Below are positions 61,001 through 64,000 of a DNA stretch of 64,000 nt, in pieces. This DNA is from Parapristionchus giblindavisi (lineage: Eukaryota; Nematoda; Chromadorea; Rhabditida; Diplogasteridae). A program made the position numbers and the translations under genes. The stretch is taken from assembly GCA_943737045.1 (NCBI GenBank), contig CALSFV010000270.1:406501-470500 (forward strand). The letters run 5' to 3'. How positions within the stretch are numbered: the stretch's first letter is position 1; each line of letters starts with the position of its first letter. A model generated the notes under the pieces. It saw nothing but the letters and a program-made list of their open reading frames with translations, was not told the DNA's origin and made no database searches.

Positions 61001-63829
61001 TATTTCGCATTTCGAGAGCCATTTGCTGATAAACACCTGATGCCCTCAATTTTAATTGTAGTATAATAACAAGTGGAAATAGTTGCACGAAATTGGAATT
61101 CACATAATTCAACACATAACTGAAACAAAAGGTTTTGGCTCCTGATCATTCAATAGTATACTATCTATACTATAATATATTAATCAATAATATCTTTTGT
61201 ACACACAGATGGGGTGTGACGTGTACGGTAGATATCCAATCGGGACCTTCCAAACTGAGATGAGGATTGGGTGGATCGTAGCCATCCACACACTCAATCT
61301 TCACTACGCGTTCCTGAAATGGAATATCGATTATTGATTGATTTGATTACTGTATTCTCTAGATTTAGCGACACGTATGAGTGTCCCTTGAACACTCTTC
61401 CCTCTCAATCACCATTCGTGCAAATATATTAAACATATGCAACTATTTCGCTCCGAGTCATATGACATACGTTAATAAAAGCATTAAAATATACGCTAAA
61501 TTGTGATAGTAAACTCACAAAATCGAGATGGTTTTCTTCGATAAATTCACCGAGTGATGAACGGAGGAAGGTAGAGCCAATCAATAATTCGTAACGACGC
61601 TCTGCCCACGAATCTCAAAAACAAGTGGTCATTGTTTATATCTACTATAGCGACAAACAAAAAAAACGGCTAATTTCGATCACTACAAAGCTGAAAAAAA
61701 AGAAGAAAGGTGACTGACCATCAGCACCAGTAGCGAGTTTATTCACAAGTCCATTCAATTTCTCCCAGTCTGCAGAAATGGGAACATCGATCACTTCATC
61801 CTCTGTACCAGGAATCCTTCAACGACAATCAGTAATCAGATAAGAATGAGGAGCAAAACATGGTTCAATGGTGGCATAGATAAACCTCCAACGCTTCTGT
61901 TAAAGGACTTAACCGTATAGGACGGACGTCCAAAAATACCGCGGCTTATAAGCAATATGTTTGATCGATATATACCACCATTAATCATTCTGCCTTTAGC
62001 GACCGCAATTTGGCCATCCGCCGGATACGGATACGTATGAAAAAAACCTGCCTGACAACGAGAGAGTACTGCATACACAAAAATATTAATTGTTTAGACG
62101 GCTGCGGCGGCCCGCTGCACACGGTGTTTATAATATACTGCTAATGGTGAAAGCCATAACCAAATGAACTCGATTGATTGATGGTAGTATGGATCGATAA
62201 GTCAATGGATCTATAGAGTTTCGTTTCTATAGCATGGAGAGCGGACATTGAGAATTTGGCAAAACGCCACGAAAATATGATATAACCCGCGATTTGGAAT
62301 AAGTCAGCAATTATTTTTAAAGTGATAGAGTGGAGCAGTGCGGATCATTAAAAAACTAAAAAAACCTTAACCAAAGAAACTCGATAGATTGAAACGTGTC
62401 CATACCCGAATGACAGCCATTTTGTGGAATAGGTCCTATTTCTTGCTTTGTTTTTTTAAACAAGCATATAAGTTACATACAACATTTTTTTCGCGTATAT
62501 AGACTGTTTTTCGATGCCTCTGTATGTGTGAAACTGCTAAGGTCAATTGAATGACCTCTTGATTTTCTTATACATCGTTACATTTGCCTTACGTGCCTAC
62601 GCCGTAAGCCCCTTCCGCCGCGTCTCCGGTTCTAAGACAAATGTAACGATGCATTAGCGAAAGTTATCTTGTCTAAACAATTGATATTTTTATGTATGCA
62701 GAACTATCTCGTTGTCGGGCAGGTTTTTTATACGTATCCGTATCCAGCGGACGGCCAAATTGCGGTCGCCAAACCATATAGTGCGCACTCTAAGCCTAAG
62801 CATACCTTAACTAAGGAACTCTGCAGATTGTTTAGAGTAACTGAATCGATAGAATGTGTAAATGAATCAGTAGAGTAGTGTCTCATCTCATAGTCTCATA
62901 GGTCGAATAGCTAGGTTATCGGATTTCAAAATGCGGTCAGGTTTTTTTTCTCGATTTTTGGCAAATTTGGCACGTGTCCGTATCCGACGGATGGCCAAGT
63001 TGCGGAATTAGTCTTATTTCTTATTTTGTTATTTAAACAAACAAATGCAGTTACAGGCAACACTTTTTGCGTACATAGACTCTTTGATAGGCTAATTGAA
63101 TGGATCAATAGAGTAGTGCGGATACTAACGGATATAAGCCTAAGCTTTCCTTAACTAAGGAACTCTGCTGAGTGTGAATAGTAACTGAATCGATAGAATA
63201 TTTAAATGAATCAGTAGAGTACTGCGGACTCTAAGCCTAAGCATACCTTAACTAAGGAACTCTGCTAATTGTGAACAGTAACTGAATCGATATAATATTT
63301 AAATGAATCAGTAGAGTAGTGCGGACTCTAAGCCTAACAACACAATAATAAACATAGTCAGTCCATATTAAACATAATGAGAAAATTTCATAATATATAC
63401 AACACAATTTTTTCATCCCAATCGTGTCATCATTTCATTCTACGCTAAATATCCGCGGCGGCATTTCTGGAGGTCCGTCCTTTACGGGTGCTCCGTATAG
63501 GACGGACGTCCAAAAATGCCGCGGCATTTCTGGACGTCCGTCCTATACGGATCACATGTTAAAGGTATCCCGGGCTAATCTAACTCTCCGCTCTTACAAC
63601 GTCCTCTCGTAGACAAAGAAAGCGAGGGCTTTGCCAGAGCGGAGAGTATAATTAGCAGATATTGAGAATATGATCGTATCTGGCTAGTACATGTTCGTAA
63701 GGCCCACGAAAAAAAAGAAAACTACCAGCGTTCAAGAAAACGAAAAAAAAACAAACAAAAAAACACATACTGTCGATCTCCGGTAGCATAAAAAGACACT
63801 TGAACGTGCCGAGATTCTCCGTCGGTCAT
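58050..63829 (-). CDS. WDR12: WDR12/Ytm1 ribosome-biogenesis WD40 protein
   Basis: Thirteen exons, 5' to 3': 63771-63829, 61719-61816, 61519-61601, 61207-61313, 60922-60979, 60730-60793, 60474-60535, 60262-60406, 60070-60143, 59721-59855, 59080-59197, 58475-58604, 58050-58173. Predicted 418 aa, close to human WDR12 (423). WDR12 (yeast Ytm1) joins Pes1 and Bop1 in the PeBoW complex needed for 27S/32S pre-rRNA processing and 60S assembly in the nucleolus. The N-terminal NLE/ubiquitin-like domain (about 8-95, bound by Rea1/Midasin in yeast) is followed by WD repeats. Clear blades are [60 protein letters not shown] and [13 protein letters not shown]. The phase of exon 4 requires the donor CATCT|GTGTGT. 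A TTTTCCAG acceptor lies seven bases before the ATG, suggesting trans-splicing. Intron 1 (about 2 kb) is filled with repeats. Confidence 0.95.
58211..58283. mobile_element. Short palindromic MITE, CCTGTGAAGTGTTAAA
   Basis: 73 bp with inverted ends CCTGTGAAGTGTTAAATTTA and the inverse of TAAATACAACACCTTCACAGG. It resembles the palindrome split by the solo arm at 56741. In the last WDR12 intron. Confidence 0.75.
58845..59026. mobile_element. hAT-type MITE, CATAGGTCGAA family, copy 4
   Basis: 182 bp, CACAAGTCGAAAAG ... TTCTACCTATG. Flanked by ATATATTC (58837-58844) and ACATATTC (59027-59034), an 8-bp duplication with one mismatch. Confidence 0.75.
59394..59586. mobile_element. hAT-type MITE, CATACATGGGCG family, copy 3
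   Basis: 193 bp, CATACATGGGCGGGGTACCTGG at the left (22-base block split here as CATACATGGGCG then GGGTACCTGG) and CGGCGCCCAAATGTG at the right. The perfect 8-bp duplication ATTTTAGT lies at 59386-59393 and 59587-59594. Confidence 0.88.
61999..62769. mobile_element. Inverted-repeat element in WDR12 intron 1
   Basis: 771 bp with arms of about 98 bp (61999-62097 and 62673-62769). They start GCGACCGCAATTTGGCC and contain GGATACGGATACGTAT and CTGCCTGACAACGAGA or its inverse. The core includes the small hairpin at 62573-62651. No coding region is recognised. Confidence 0.75.
62573..62651. repeat. Hairpin repeat with CATCGTTACATTTG ends
   Basis: 79 bp, CATCGTTACATTTG / CAAATGTAACGATG with CTACGCCGTAAG inside. 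Relative of 50160-50252. Confidence 0.8.
62897..62971. mobile_element. hAT-type MITE, CATAGGTCGAA family, truncated copy 5
   Basis: CATAGGTCGAATAGCTAGG followed by ATGCGGTCAGGTTTTTT; the right half is missing. Confidence 0.65.
63135..63330 (+). repeat. Tandem repeat of about 96 bp, two units
   Basis: Units start CTAAGCCTAAGC, contain CCTTAACTAAGGAACTCTGC and end TCAGTAGAGTASTGCGGACT. A related partial unit lies at 62790-62880. Confidence 0.8.
63493..63550. repeat. 58-bp GC-rich palindrome
   Basis: Near-perfect inverted repeat centred on CCGCGG: CCGTATAGGACGGACGTCC, then AAAAATGCCGCGGCATTTC, then TGGACGTCCGTCCTATACGG. The same half-site occurs at 61909-61940 and, diverged, at 63452-63486. 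Confidence 0.85.
63561..63661. repeat. Palindromic MITE, 'GCTAATTT / GAGAGCG' family, copy 7
   Basis: TAACTCTCCGCTCTTACAAC / TTTGCCAGAGCGGAGAGT outer arms and CCTCTCGTAG / AAAGCGAGGG inner arms. Confidence 0.75.
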
Positions 63830-63845
63830 GGTAGTACTGGAAAAA
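63830..63845 (-). promoter_or_regulatory. Likely trans-splice acceptor of WDR12
   Basis: On the minus strand the sequence is ATTTTTCCAG|TACTACC ATG, a strong nematode acceptor with only seven bases of leader before the start codon. Confidence 0.55.
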
Positions 63846-64000
63846 TAGACATTTAACTCATTTGAAAACAATTAAAACGGCTTTTAAATTACGTTACCAA
63901 AATACGAGCAAAAAATAGGTTCAAGAATCTTACGGTAGAAACTGGTGCGTGCACACTCTTCAAATGATCACAAAGTGACTTTTCAAACTTTGCACCTATT
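63846..64000. other. Right edge, upstream of WDR12
   Basis: AT-rich sequence with no recognised feature. Confidence 0.4.

Overview
The window is eukaryotic nuclear DNA, most likely from a rhabditid or diplogastrid nematode. Exons are short (16 to about 300 bases) and end in TTTCAG-like acceptors. Six of the seven recognisable genes look like orthologues of conserved animal genes or families. In several genes a CAG acceptor lies 0 to 12 bases before the start codon, as expected for trans-spliced nematode messages. A diplogastrid such as Pristionchus is a guess, not shown by the sequence. I see no bacterial or viral genes, no rRNA and no CRISPR array. Most short open frames are chance frames in introns, microsatellites and transposons. 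The gene models below were built by hand, checking splice sites and reading phase at each junction.

Layout, left to right. (1) 654-3389, plus: RhoGEF with DH and PH-like domains. (2) 4340-6420: decayed gene or element copy whose inverted partner lies at 54735-56655. (3) 6486-9921: a 3.4-kb inverted-repeat transposon with another element nested in one arm. (4) 10323-24981, plus: ABHD17/AHO-3-type depalmitoylase, 313 aa, with introns packed with transposons. (5) A minus-strand trio: a small RRM protein (26550-27259), an AFG2/SPATA5-type AAA ATPase (27899-33878) and a paralogous RRM protein (34293-35054). (6) 36243-39249, plus: a predicted secreted or GPI-anchored protein of unknown function with a polybasic cleavage site. 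(7) 39250-44977: intergenic repeats and (TCCCTC)n arrays. (8) 44978-54074, plus: a complete Frizzled receptor, 564 aa. (9) 54735-57240: the inverted partner of item 2 and a solo arm of the 3.4-kb transposon. (10) 58050-63829, minus: WDR12/Ytm1, a ribosome-biogenesis WD40 protein, 418 aa.

The most unusual content is the set of non-autonomous transposons. One group (3.4 kb, 1.43 kb, 1.35 kb, 0.42 kb and 0.38 kb) is flanked by TTA duplications. Its three large members carry a tRNA-like module in both long inverted arms, and one has a two-exon gene fragment between its arms. A second group (families with ends CATACATGGGCG, CATACATTTTCGG and CATAGGTCGAA, plus a 604-bp foldback) is flanked by 8-bp or nearly 8-bp duplications, as expected of hAT elements. 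One of these sits two bases from a splice acceptor, which its target duplication preserves.

The host genes do not form a pathway. They cover Wnt reception (Frizzled), Rho signalling (RhoGEF), depalmitoylation (ABHD17), two 60S ribosome assembly factors (AFG2 and WDR12) and two RNA-binding proteins.
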